A DNA stretch of 64,000 bases from Bradyrhizobium sp. Ghvi (GTDB taxonomy: Bacteria; Pseudomonadota; Alphaproteobacteria; Rhizobiales; Xanthobacteraceae), in assembly GCF_900115265.1 (NCBI RefSeq), contig NZ_FOVU01000003.1:744001-808000 (forward strand). Reading direction: 5' to 3'. The notes beneath the pieces were generated by a model. The model searched no databases. It worked only from the letters and a program-made list of their open reading frames with translations, and had not been told where the DNA came from. This document shows positions 19,901 through 26,824 of the stretch, piece by piece. Within the stretch, counting starts at the first letter, position 1, and each line of letters starts with the position of its first letter. Both the position numbers and the translations under genes were made by a program.

Positions 19901-20578
19901 AAGCGGCTGGTCCGGTGATGAACTTCCAATCACTCCGCGGAATTGCGCAGCGTGATCGAGAATGAGCGTGCCGGCTTCCGTGTCGAATAACACGGTTACT
20001 CCAGAGAATGAGCCGCGCAAGAATTGCCCGGAAGCCGCCCCCCCGAGCTCGAGGGTCCCCTTGTCAGGAATCGTGAAGACCTTCTGCCCGCCGACGGTCG
20101 CTCTAAGATCCGCCGCAGCAGTCGCGTTTCCGCCGGCCGATCCGTCACTCATATTGCCGTTGGTGACCCCGTCACTCCCTACGACGGATGAGGGTCCTGC
20201 CCAGAGCGGAAACGTGGCACCTCCACTGACAGACGGGCTGGCCCTGGTCTCGACAAGGTCGGGTCCCGAAGTATCGATGAGCGCAGCGCTCGTGGTATCC
20301 GGGAGCCCGGCGCTCCAACTCGCAGCGAGATTCCAATAGCCACCGTTTGGCTCGATCCAACGCGTGGTCTTGGAGTGCGGCGGCACCGTGCCTTGATCGC
20401 GCTTCGGTCCGTCGCCCGGCGGAATTCCAAACGCCGGCCACGGCGGCAGATTGCCGAGGGTCGCGTTCCAGAAGAACGGGCGGCGGCCCGAGACCGGATT
20501 TGTTTGGCCGAAATCACCTTCTTCCGAGAGGAAGGGCGTTGCCCCTCGATAAAAGACGCTCGCCTTTTGGTTCAGCAT
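13970..20578 (-). CDS. Giant secreted multidomain repeat protein (DUF4082, VCBS and cadherin-like repeats)
   Basis: A 2202-residue protein with no Sec signal peptide, low cysteine and high Thr/Ser/Asn/Gly content. Order seen: an N-terminal unique region (about 1-295); a region resembling the large subunit of N,N-dimethylformamidase (about 300-795; IYRLGYYGGDG, YDISYISGIDA, GHDEYWTD); an Ig-like segment; four DUF4082 modules (each with LGVKF or similar, ITGIRFYKG and YVASYHT); two cadherin-like ANDTDP modules; and two VCBS plus cadherin-type pairs that are near-identical. No RTX nonapeptides were seen. The ATG at 20578 has GGGAGG six bases upstream. The downstream ABC and HlyD genes make type I secretion likely. 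It may be an adhesin or a matrix protein with an enzymatic head; both are inferences. Confidence 0.88.
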   Translation of the reverse strand: MLNQKASVFYRGATPFLSEEGDFGQTNPVSGRRPFFWNATLGNLPPWPAFGIPPGDGPKRDQGTVPPHSKTTRWIEPNGGYWNLAASWSAGLPDTTSAALIDTSGPDLVETRASPSVSGGATFPLWAGPSSVVGSDGVTNGNMSDGSAGGNATAAADLRATVGGQKVFTIPDKGTLELGGAASGQFLRGSFSGVTVLFDTEAGTLILDHAAQFRGVIGSSSPDQPLSAGDLIDLRDFAFTPTMSASVRYDSGPNISTVDFSNGADNVSLRFSGNDANWTFAPDGQGGTIVADPTTNPIVLENQKPGTPQSIWQINPGQDSTKIQGFTTAISTNLGGTVQFKINNQTGTSNYHIDIYRLGYYGGDGATLVTTLQHQAATVVQPAPLKDASTGLVDAGNWSVTDSWAVPTNATSGVYIANVIDGTQIFQIPFVIRNDASHSGIVFQTSDQTWEAYNPWGGADLYAGNGPGINGSAYAVSYNRPITTRDGGLFGTSNDMLFSAEYPAIYWLEQNGYDISYISGIDAATSGSLLLNHQVYMDVGHDEYWTDSQVSNVQAAGHAGVNLMFLSGNEVYWQTRLSTSIDPSHTANRTLITYKDTHANQLIDPTGTATSTFMDARFASTGGMAGIPSNALTGTVFQVDSDRTDIIQIPYGETKLRFWRNTSVANTPSGQTASLVQNLLGYEWDSSPDNGFRPAGLVDVSSTTLQVNTDLLDYGNTTGNGTATHNLVEFRDPVSGALVFGAGTVFWSWGLASDHDQVTGSATPIDPNVQQATVNVLADMGVQPATLQASLVIASQSTDRTAPTSTITNVSATSIPESQSVTVTGTASDVGGVIGGVEVSTDGGKTWHPATSSVGTANVTWSYTFTSGATGQYKIESRAVDDSLNLETPGAGVTYTVTPSTNLSIFSPTDTPAVITTNDAGAVELGVKFVPAVSGDITGIRFYKGPQNTGTHLGDLWTTNGTLLASATFTNETASGWQQVNFATPVHVQAGVTYIASYHTNTGEYSTTDFYFDNAGHTRGPLTATGSGLNGVYAYGPGPLFPNTVSNIKADNYWVDVVFRDTTQQPQANNDTGFNVTENGVLNIPASALLANDTDPAGLSFSITSVSSPVNGSVSYNAQTQTVTFTPTANFAGPANFSYTITDTSEASGTGQVSVNVNYPVSAQSLFATTDTPSVVNSGDTSSVEVGVKFTASVNGTITGLRFYKGSANTGTHVAHLWSSTGTLLGTATFSGETASGWQQVSFSAPIAITAGTTYVASYHTNGNYSDTQNYFTSSVTNGQLSAPAAGNGVYAYGSGAPFPTNVYKSSNYYVDVVFNGSSSTNTPPTAVADTADATEKGGVNNSTGGSPATGNVLTNDTDPDAGDTKTVTAVSFGSTSGTLGQALNGAHGSLVLSATGAFTYTVNETDPAVQALRLATNTLTDVFNYTMRDSAGATSSTTLTITIHGANDAPVLAIQTGNQTATVGSTFTLTLPVGTFTDVDSGDSLTYTATSADGSPLPSWLTFNGSTRTFSGTPTSANVGTLSVKTSATDLGGLSSSETFNIVVTTTANSPPTAVADTGDATEKGGVNNSTGGSPATGNVLTNDTDPDAGDTKTVIAVSFGSTSGTLGAALNGAHGSLVLNASGTFTYTVNETDPVVQALRLSTDTLTDVFSYTMSDAAGATSSTTLTVTIHGANDAPVLAIQTGNQTATVGSTFTLTLPVGTFTDVDSGDSLTYTATSADGSPLPSWLTFNGSTRTFSGTPTSANVGTLSVKTSVTDLGGLSSSETFNVTVSTAPTTVSLFSNSDTPATLSDSDASQVNLGVRFSSSAAGTITGIKYYKSANDTGTHTASLWSSTGTLLASATFTNETTSGWQTVTFSSPVSISAGTTYVASFHSNGHYTDTASYFTTAHTNGPLTAPSSNNGVYTYGTSNLFPTSTFNATNYWVDVVFSSSSSGTNQPPIANNDSGFDATQGVPLSISGASLLANDTDPNGDQLTITGVSGAVNGTVSFSAQNNTVTFTAPNNYTGPASFNYAISDGRGGTASASVAVTVHAPSASTVSLFSSNPTPSVVTVNDPNSVELGMKFQASTTGDITGLRFYKGPSNIGTHVADLWSSTGTLLATATFTNETASGWQQVNFATPVTITAGTTYVASYHTAGNYSDDPNLFASSVTNGPLTAPSSASSGGNGVYAYGSGSLFPTNTFNATSYAVDVLFRPQLAA
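15276..15925 (-). repeat. Intragenic direct repeat, copy B (684-bp period)
   Basis: This segment encodes a cadherin-like plus VCBS module pair and recurs almost unchanged 684 bp further on at 15960-16609. Long identical stretches with few substitutions show a recent in-frame duplication of 228 codons. Confidence 0.9.
15960..16609 (-). repeat. Intragenic direct repeat, copy A (684-bp period)
   Basis: Partner of the repeat at 15276-15925. The coding frame is kept across both copies. The shared protein text includes GDSLTYTATSADGSPLPSWL and the ANDAPV hinge. Such near-identical repeats can expand or contract by recombination and may cause assembly errors. Confidence 0.9.
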
Positions 20579-20694
20579 GGCCCGCCTCCCGAAACTCACT
20601 CAAGCAATAAATTTAATTTAAAAAAACTATTTCAGTCAATTCAGCTTAATATGCAATTTAATGTTATTAACTAGAAGCCGGACGATGGAATACG
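20579..20694 (-). promoter_or_regulatory. AT-rich promoter region of the giant repeat-protein operon
   Basis: This 116-bp gap lies between the rmlA stop and the repeat-protein start on the same strand. The middle is nearly pure AT, with ATAAATTTAATTTAAAAAAA and TTAATATGCAATTTAATG. It is the only room for a promoter of the secretion operon, apart from read-through from rmlCBDA. No confident -35/-10 pair was assigned. Confidence 0.5.
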
Positions 20695-21567
20695 TCATCC
20701 GGACAGCAGGATTTCAGTGAGATATTTGCCGTAACCGCTCTTCTCCAGCGGTTGAACCAACCCGAGAAGCTGTTTTCGATCAATGAAGCCCTGCCGGAAG
20801 GCGATCTCCTCAAGGCAAGCGACCTTCATGCCCTGCCGCTTTTCAAGCGTTTGCACAAACATCCCCGCATCGATGAGCGACTCGACCGTGCCGGTATCCA
20901 GCCATGCGAATCCCCGTCCCATGCGCTCGACATGGAGAGCGCCGGCCGCCAGATAGCGCATTTGCAGATCGGTGATCTCGAGCTCTCCCCGAGGCGACGG
21001 CTCGACACGGCGAGCATACCGCACAACCCGGTTGTCAAAAAAATACAGACCGGTGATGGCCCAGTTCGATGCCGGCGTTTTCGGCTTCTCCTCGATCCGT
21101 AGCGGGCGGCCCGCATCATCAAACGTCACCACGCCGTACCGCTCAGGATCGCGCACATGATACGCGAACACGGTTGCGCCCTCGTCGCGGGCCGCGGCTC
21201 TTGCGAGAAGCTCGCGCAAGCCGCCGCCGAAAAAGATGTTGTCTCCGAGAACCATCGCGACGCGATCGGTTCCGATGAAGTCGGCGCCTACGATGAACGC
21301 CTCCGCAAGCCCACCGGGGCGGGGTTGTTCGGCATAGCTGAGGCTGATTCCCCACTGGCTGCCGTTCCCGAGCAATCGCTCGAACTGCGACCTGTCCGCC
21401 GGGGTCGTGATAATCAGTATCTCACGAATGCCCGCCAACATTAGCGTCGACAGCGGGTAGTAGATCATCGGCTTGTCATAGATGGGCAGCAATTGCTTGC
21501 TGACCACACGTGTGATCGGGTAGAGCCGCGTTCCGCTGCCGCCCGCCAGGACTATTCCCTTCAGCAT
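20695..21567 (-). CDS. rmlA: Glucose-1-phosphate thymidylyltransferase
   Basis: A 290-residue nucleotidyltransferase making dTDP-glucose from dTTP and glucose-1-phosphate, the first step to dTDP-L-rhamnose. The N-terminal signature is [16 protein letters not shown], followed by [20 protein letters not shown], the metal-site region VLGDNIFF and EEKPKTP, typical of RmlA. The ATG at 21567 has a GAGGGG site upstream; the frame extends to 21642 but the core starts here. The first 92 bases overlap the 3' end of rmlD in another frame. Confidence 0.95.
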   Translation of the reverse strand: MLKGIVLAGGSGTRLYPITRVVSKQLLPIYDKPMIYYPLSTLMLAGIREILIITTPADRSQFERLLGNGSQWGISLSYAEQPRPGGLAEAFIVGADFIGTDRVAMVLGDNIFFGGGLRELLARAAARDEGATVFAYHVRDPERYGVVTFDDAGRPLRIEEKPKTPASNWAITGLYFFDNRVVRYARRVEPSPRGELEITDLQMRYLAAGALHVERMGRGFAWLDTGTVESLIDAGMFVQTLEKRQGMKVACLEEIAFRQGFIDRKQLLGLVQPLEKSGYGKYLTEILLSG

Positions 21568-22465
21568 CGGATTCCCCTCTTCCCACAAGTTGGTCGAGAC
21601 AGATTTCGAGAGATTGGCGCCAGGCCGGCAATCGAATTCCAAACACGCGTTCCGCTTTGGACGAGTCCAGGCGCGAGTTTACAGGCCTGCGCGCAGCGCT
21701 CGGGTACTGCGCTGTGGTGATCGCTTCCAGCGACGGCGGCCGCCCTCCCCGACGGGATAAACCATCGAAGATTGCCTCGGCAAAGCCATGCCAGGTCGCT
21801 GCTCCCTGGCCGGCCACGTGGAAAATGCCCGCCGCTATGCGGCGGTCATCGCTGAGCGACCGCTCTGCAATTTGCAGGAGCGCTACGGCCAGATCCGCCG
21901 CCGACGTCGGGCTACCGAGCTGGTCGCAAACGACCCTTACGATCGTGCGTGTTTCGGCCAGCCGCAACATGGTCCGGACGAAGTTGCTGCCTGTCGGGCT
22001 GTAGATCCAGGATGACCTGACGACGGTTGCCAGGGGATGTGCCGCCAACACGGCCGCCTCGCCGGCCAGCTTTGATGCACCGTATGTGTTCAGCGGCGCC
22101 GGCACGTCGGCTTCATCGTAAGCCTCGCGCTTGGCGCCGTCGAAGACGAAATCGGTGGACAAGTGCACAAATGGAATGTTTCTCTGCCATGCGATATCCG
22201 CCAACGCAGCCGCACCGTCGCGATTGATGCTGAAGGCCTTTCCGACCTCGGACTCGGCGAGGTCCACGGCCGTATAGGCCGCGGCATTAATGATCATGCA
22301 GGGAGCGATCGATGCGACCCTCGTGTCGATCCCGTCCCGGACCTCGAGGTCGAGCTCCTCGCGTCCGAGGGCCACTGCAGACAGGCCGCGAAGAGCAGCG
22401 ACATCAAGAAGGCAGCTGCCCAGTTGGCCATTTCGACCAGCAATTAGAATCGGTCCTTCGATCAT
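21476..22465 (-). CDS. rmlD: dTDP-4-dehydrorhamnose reductase
   Basis: A 329-residue short-chain dehydrogenase-type reductase making dTDP-L-rhamnose with NAD(P)H. It shows [12 protein letters not shown] near the N-terminus, the [12 protein letters not shown] segment, [10 protein letters not shown] and the catalytic YGASK motif. The ATG at 22465 lies eight bases after the rmlB stop, with GAGG six bases upstream. The protein is about 30 residues longer than usual RmlD: its C-terminal tail runs 92 bases into rmlA, in a different frame. Confidence 0.93.
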   Translation of the reverse strand: MIEGPILIAGRNGQLGSCLLDVAALRGLSAVALGREELDLEVRDGIDTRVASIAPCMIINAAAYTAVDLAESEVGKAFSINRDGAAALADIAWQRNIPFVHLSTDFVFDGAKREAYDEADVPAPLNTYGASKLAGEAAVLAAHPLATVVRSSWIYSPTGSNFVRTMLRLAETRTIVRVVCDQLGSPTSAADLAVALLQIAERSLSDDRRIAAGIFHVAGQGAATWHGFAEAIFDGLSRRGGRPPSLEAITTAQYPSAARRPVNSRLDSSKAERVFGIRLPAWRQSLEICLDQLVGRGESDAEGNSPGGRQRNAALPDHTCGQQAIAAHL

Positions 22466-22473
22466 TGGCAGCC

Positions 22474-23532
22474 TCAGTGTTGGGTGGCTGGAAGACCAAG
22501 ACGCGAGCCGTCGTAGACCATGCTGCGAGCCCGCGCCCACCAGGCGCCGCTGGCCAGATACCATTCCACCGTCTCTGCGAGACCTTGTTCGAAGCTTCGC
22601 GTCGGCCGCCATCCCAGCTCGCTGCGAGCTTTGGACGCATCGATTGCGTACCGTGCGTCGTGACCCGGACGGTCCGGCACAAACGAGATCAATGATCGCC
22701 TCGCTGCCGGCCCTGGACGCAACCGATCCAGCACGTCACAAATCTGCGTGACTACCTCCAAGTTTGAGCGTTCGCTATCGCCGCCGAAATTGTACTTCTC
22801 TCCGGCTCTGCCCTCGAATAGCAGCCGGATCAGGCCTGCGGCGTGATCCTCGACGTGAAGCCAATCGCGCACATTGCTGCCGTCGCCATAGACGGGCAAC
22901 GACTTGTGCTCGATCGCGTTGAGGACCGTTAGCGGAATGAGCTTTTCCGGGAATTGGAATGGTCCGTAGTTGTTCGAACAATTCGACACGATCACCGGCA
23001 AGCCATAGGTTTTGTACCAGGCGAGCGCGAGGTGGTCCGAAGCGGCCTTGCTCGCCGAATAGGGTGAACTCGGTCGATAGGGGGTATCTTCCCGAAAGCA
23101 GTCGGTCGGACCCAATGAACCATAGACCTCATCTGTCGACACGTGGATGAACCTGAACTGTCTCTGCCGCGGACCCGAGAGCCCGTCGTAATATCGCCTG
23201 GCAGCCTCCAGCAGAGTGTAGGTCCCGACGATGTTGGTATTGATGAACGTCGCCGATCCGGTAATCGATCGATCGACATGGCTCTCAGCCGCCAAGTGGA
23301 TGACCGCGCTTGGCTCCCATTGGTGGAATAGACGAGTGACCGCCTCCTGATCGCAGATGTCGTGCTGCTCAAATCGATAGCGGTTCGTTCCGTCGATGGA
23401 TGCCAGCGACGCCAAGTTGGCCGCGTAGGTCAACTTGTCGACATTGACGACCGAGGCACCGGCTTCCGACACCAACTGTCGACAGACCGCAGACCCGATA
23501 AATCCCGCTCCTCCGGTCACCAGAACACGCAT
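22474..23532 (-). CDS. rmlB: dTDP-glucose 4,6-dehydratase
   Basis: A 352-residue NAD-dependent extended short-chain dehydrogenase, second enzyme of dTDP-L-rhamnose synthesis. Motifs seen are [32 protein letters not shown], the [10 protein letters not shown] catalytic motif and the [10 protein letters not shown] and [15 protein letters not shown] segments typical of RmlB. The ATG at 23532 has AGAGGG seven bases upstream and lies within 11 bases of the rmlC stop. Confidence 0.95.
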   Translation of the reverse strand: MRVLVTGGAGFIGSAVCRQLVSEAGASVVNVDKLTYAANLASLASIDGTNRYRFEQHDICDQEAVTRLFHQWEPSAVIHLAAESHVDRSITGSATFINTNIVGTYTLLEAARRYYDGLSGPRQRQFRFIHVSTDEVYGSLGPTDCFREDTPYRPSSPYSASKAASDHLALAWYKTYGLPVIVSNCSNNYGPFQFPEKLIPLTVLNAIEHKSLPVYGDGSNVRDWLHVEDHAAGLIRLLFEGRAGEKYNFGGDSERSNLEVVTQICDVLDRLRPGPAARRSLISFVPDRPGHDARYAIDASKARSELGWRPTRSFEQGLAETVEWYLASGAWWARARSMVYDGSRLGLPATQH

Positions 23533-23542
23533 GCCGCACCCT

Positions 23543-24100
23543 CTAATCAAACACTGGAGCAAGCTGGTCGAAGCGGGGAAGCGCTTGATCCTTCGGTGAA
23601 AGCTGGGCCGCCGAGGCTCTCACCGGCCATTCGATGGCCAATTCGGGATCCGCCCAATAGATTCCGGCGTCGTGGTCCGGAGAGTAGATCTCGTCGACCT
23701 TATAAAAGACGGTGGTTTGAGGCTCGAGCGTGCAGAAACCGTGAGCGAACCCTTTTGGAATGAGCAACTGCTCGTCAGTCTCGCTATCCAGCTTGACCGA
23801 GACGTGCCGACCGAATGTCGGCGACCGCCGCCGAAGGTCGACCACCACATCTACGATCGCTCCCCTCAACACGCGAACCAGCTTGGTCTGCGCGAAAGGA
23901 GGCTGCTGAAAGTGCAATCCGCGAACCGTCCCGACCCGCTCCGAGCAGGATTGATTGTCTTGGATGAAATCGTGAGAAATTCCTCTTTCGGCAAAAGCAG
24001 AGCGACGAAACGTCTCGCAAAAATAGCCGCGCGTATCGGAAAAGCGCTTCGACCGGACCAGCTTGACATCCGGAATCGCCAAACTTCGCACTTCCAGCAT
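23543..24100 (-). CDS. rmlC: dTDP-4-dehydrorhamnose 3,5-epimerase
   Basis: A 185-residue cupin enzyme that epimerises C3 and C5 of dTDP-4-keto-6-deoxyglucose. Conserved segments seen are [28 protein letters not shown] with the catalytic histidine, [13 protein letters not shown], and the C-terminal DPELAIEWP. It is first in the order rmlC-B-D-A, all tightly spaced on one strand, and its upstream gap is the divergent AT-rich region at 24101-24397. Confidence 0.95.
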   Translation of the reverse strand: MLEVRSLAIPDVKLVRSKRFSDTRGYFCETFRRSAFAERGISHDFIQDNQSCSERVGTVRGLHFQQPPFAQTKLVRVLRGAIVDVVVDLRRRSPTFGRHVSVKLDSETDEQLLIPKGFAHGFCTLEPQTTVFYKVDEIYSPDHDAGIYWADPELAIEWPVRASAAQLSPKDQALPRFDQLAPVFD

Positions 24101-24397
24101 GACCGCACGCTCCGATAAGCGGCGCTAGCGCCCGAACGGTCGGCCCAATCCTCCCGATGTCCTCCCAACCGAGCATCGCAGCGGATCAGGTCCGCCCGCG
24201 CTCGGTTCGCGACAATATCGGGTTTAATTGAACGCCGACCCCTCATCGAGTTAATTTGCGACAATTAATGACCCAACCATATTTAATTGGCAATACAAAA
24301 ATTATCAGATATATTATTTTAAATACGGCCGCGGGTTATATCGTCGCCCACGACCGTGCGCTCCTGCGCGACTGTCGACAGCCGAGAGAATTGTTCG
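24101..24397. promoter_or_regulatory. Divergent promoter region, rmlCBDA / Wzz-BY-kinase
   Basis: This 297-bp gap lies between divergent operons and carries no gene. Its rml-proximal 130 bp is GC-rich. About 90 bp around 24243-24330 is AT-rich, with AATTAATG, ATATTTAATTGG and ATATATTATTTTAAAT. It must contain promoters for rhamnose synthesis and chain-length control, so the two units may be co-regulated. Confidence 0.55.
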
Positions 24398-26731
24398 ATG
24401 CTTCAGACCAATACGCTCCAGACAGATGGGGCACGTCCGCCCTCTTCCATGCCAATGCAGTCGGATCGCCAGGGCGCCGCGGGCATCGGCGAGCTCATTA
24501 AATTGGCGCTCGTCTTTATAAGGCGACAATACCTCGTCATCATTTTCACTACCATCCTGGTGGGTGCCGCCAGCCTCCTATACCTCCGGCTGGTCTCGCC
24601 GGCCTATACGGCGCAGGTTCAGGTCCTGCTCGAGAACCCGAGGGCGCAATTCCTCCAGAAGCAGTCGCTTCTCTCCGAACCGATGGTCGATGTCACCCAG
24701 ATCGAAACGCAGCTGCAGATCATCAAGTCGCAGGCGACCGCTGCGGCCGTGATCAAACAGTTGAAATTGGCCGATCACCAGGACTTCAGGGAGTCGCGAC
24801 CGCTGCGATCCTGGTTGGCGGGCTGGCTTCGAAGGTGGCGGTCGGAATCGACAGAAGGTGCTCCACCTGCTCCGTCAGAACAGCCCTCGGAAACCGCGAT
24901 TGCGAACTTTCTGGATCGCCTGTCTGCAGGCCGGGTTGGCTATAGCCGCGTCATCGAAATCGCGTTCACCTCGAGCGATCCAACGCTTGCGGCCGACATC
25001 GCAAACGCAATTGCCAAGGCCTACATCGACGATCAGCTTGAGGCGAAATTCGAAGCCACGCGAACTGCAACCGGCTGGCTGCGGGAAAGGTTGCGCAGCC
25101 TCGGCGAGGAGGCGCTGACCGCCGAGCGTGCAGTCGAGGCCTACAAATCTCAGAACAACATCGTTTCATCCGGCGGAAAGCCGATCGACGAGCAGCAGAT
25201 CACGGAGCTCAACACCCGGCTGGCTACCGCCCGCGCGCAGAGTTCGGAGGCCGCCGCCAAGCTGTCGCGCTACGAAGCACTCCTTGCTGCCGACCCGGCA
25301 AAACCGTCCTCGATCAGCAATCTGGATGCCATCGGCTCCGATGCGATGAACAGTCCGATCATCACGTCGCTACGCCAGCAGTATCTCGAACTCGCCAGAC
25401 GTGAGGCCGAGTTGACCGCCCGCGTCGGCCGCGATCACCTGGCGGTCGTCAACATCCGAAACAGGCTGCGTGAATTTCGCGTCTCCATTCTGGACGAGGT
25501 CAAGAGACTTTCCGAGATCAGCCGCAGCGAAGCCGAACTTGCAAAGCAGCGACAGGAAGAGATCGAAAAACGGCTGTCTGTGGCCATCGCGCAGTCGCGC
25601 CTCACGAACTCGGCGGAGCTGACGATAAGAGATCTGGAAAGTCGGGCGAAGAGCCTTCGGGGCCTCTACGATACCTTCCTTCAGCAGTACATGGGCTCGA
25701 CGCAGCAGGAAAGCTTCCCGATCTCGGAAACCCGGATCATCTTCCCCGCTTCTGCCGCTCAAACCAAGAGCAAGCCGAAAGCGAAGATCGTGCTGAGCTT
25801 CGGTCTTCTGGGGGGGCTCGCACTGGGGCTGCTCCTCGGTTTCGTACGGGACGTGATGGACCGCGTTTTCCGCACGTCCTCCCAACTCGAGGCAGCGTTG
25901 GAGCTGCCGTGCCTGTCACTCGTGCCGATCCTGAATTTGCCGAGACAGAAACGGCCGGCGGCCCGGCTGCAGCAGACGCAGGAAGACGCGAACCAACGAA
26001 TACTTTCGACCGCACCGGACATTCATCGGGCCGTCGTGGGCATGCCTCTCTCTCGGTATACCGAGGCGATCCGAGCGATCAAGATTGCGATCGATCATAG
26101 CCCGGCGAAGACGCCCAATCAGGTGATTGGCGTGACATCAGCCTTACCAAATGAAGGCAAGACCACGATTGCCGCTTCCGTGGCGCAACTCATCGGCCAC
26201 AGCGGGAAAAAGGTGATCATTGTCGACTGCGATCTTCGAAATCCATCGCTCTCGGCCCGTCTCGTCCCTAAGGCCGTGGATGGCATTATTGAGATCATGA
26301 ACGGAGATCGGTCACTTGAGGAGGTGATATGGCGGGATCCGAAGACGGCGCTTTCCGTTCTTCCGGCCGCGCCGCGCAGCCCCGTGCTTCACTCGAGCGA
26401 GCTCCTGTCCGACGCCTCGATATGCAAGCTCTTCGATCGCCTGCGGCAAAGCTATGACTATATCGTCGTCGATCTGCCGCCGCTGAGTCCGCTTGTCGAC
26501 GTACGGGTCACAGCTCCTCTGATCGATTGTTACGTTCTCGTCGTCGAGTGGGGTCGCACGAAGATCGACGTGGTACAGCATGCACTGCACACCGCCCCAA
26601 TGATCTCGGACGCGCTGATCGGCGCAGTGCTGAACAAGACTGACATCAAGGCGATGGCGCAATACGACACCTACCGAAGCGACTACTATGATGACAGTCA
26701 CTATCTCCGCTATGGTCTTTCGAGCTCCTGA
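24398..26731 (+). CDS. Wzz/GumC-type chain-length protein fused to BY-kinase
   Basis: A 777-residue inner-membrane polysaccharide co-polymerase. It has a first transmembrane helix near residues 45-65, a Wzz domain, a long periplasmic coiled-coil (GNVR-like), a second helix near residues 465-485 and a cytoplasmic tyrosine-kinase domain. Kinase motifs are Walker A SALPNEGKTT, Walker A' VIIVDCDLR and Walker B YIVVDLPPL. The Tyr-rich tail (YDTYRSDYYDDSHYLRYG) is the expected autophosphorylation cluster. It controls chain length and export in Wzx/Wzy pathways. The ATG at 24398 has GAGAGAA upstream; a GTG at 24356 is possible. Confidence 0.92.
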   Translation: MLQTNTLQTDGARPPSSMPMQSDRQGAAGIGELIKLALVFIRRQYLVIIFTTILVGAASLLYLRLVSPAYTAQVQVLLENPRAQFLQKQSLLSEPMVDVTQIETQLQIIKSQATAAAVIKQLKLADHQDFRESRPLRSWLAGWLRRWRSESTEGAPPAPSEQPSETAIANFLDRLSAGRVGYSRVIEIAFTSSDPTLAADIANAIAKAYIDDQLEAKFEATRTATGWLRERLRSLGEEALTAERAVEAYKSQNNIVSSGGKPIDEQQITELNTRLATARAQSSEAAAKLSRYEALLAADPAKPSSISNLDAIGSDAMNSPIITSLRQQYLELARREAELTARVGRDHLAVVNIRNRLREFRVSILDEVKRLSEISRSEAELAKQRQEEIEKRLSVAIAQSRLTNSAELTIRDLESRAKSLRGLYDTFLQQYMGSTQQESFPISETRIIFPASAAQTKSKPKAKIVLSFGLLGGLALGLLLGFVRDVMDRVFRTSSQLEAALELPCLSLVPILNLPRQKRPAARLQQTQEDANQRILSTAPDIHRAVVGMPLSRYTEAIRAIKIAIDHSPAKTPNQVIGVTSALPNEGKTTIAASVAQLIGHSGKKVIIVDCDLRNPSLSARLVPKAVDGIIEIMNGDRSLEEVIWRDPKTALSVLPAAPRSPVLHSSELLSDASICKLFDRLRQSYDYIVVDLPPLSPLVDVRVTAPLIDCYVLVVEWGRTKIDVVQHALHTAPMISDALIGAVLNKTDIKAMAQYDTYRSDYYDDSHYLRYGLSSS

Positions 26732-26824
26732 GCGGGCTGTCGCCATGCACGATCGAAGTCCCTGCGTTGAAGGCCCGCCGATCTGAGCCTTCGGAGAAAC
26801 GCCAAGCCAGAAAGGTGAGGTTGT

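Noticed and set aside
14168..20599. Many frames opposite the giant repeat protein
   Set aside because: Their positions follow the repeats of the coding strand, and their translations are Arg/Val/Gly-rich with no conserved domain; they are antisense shadows.
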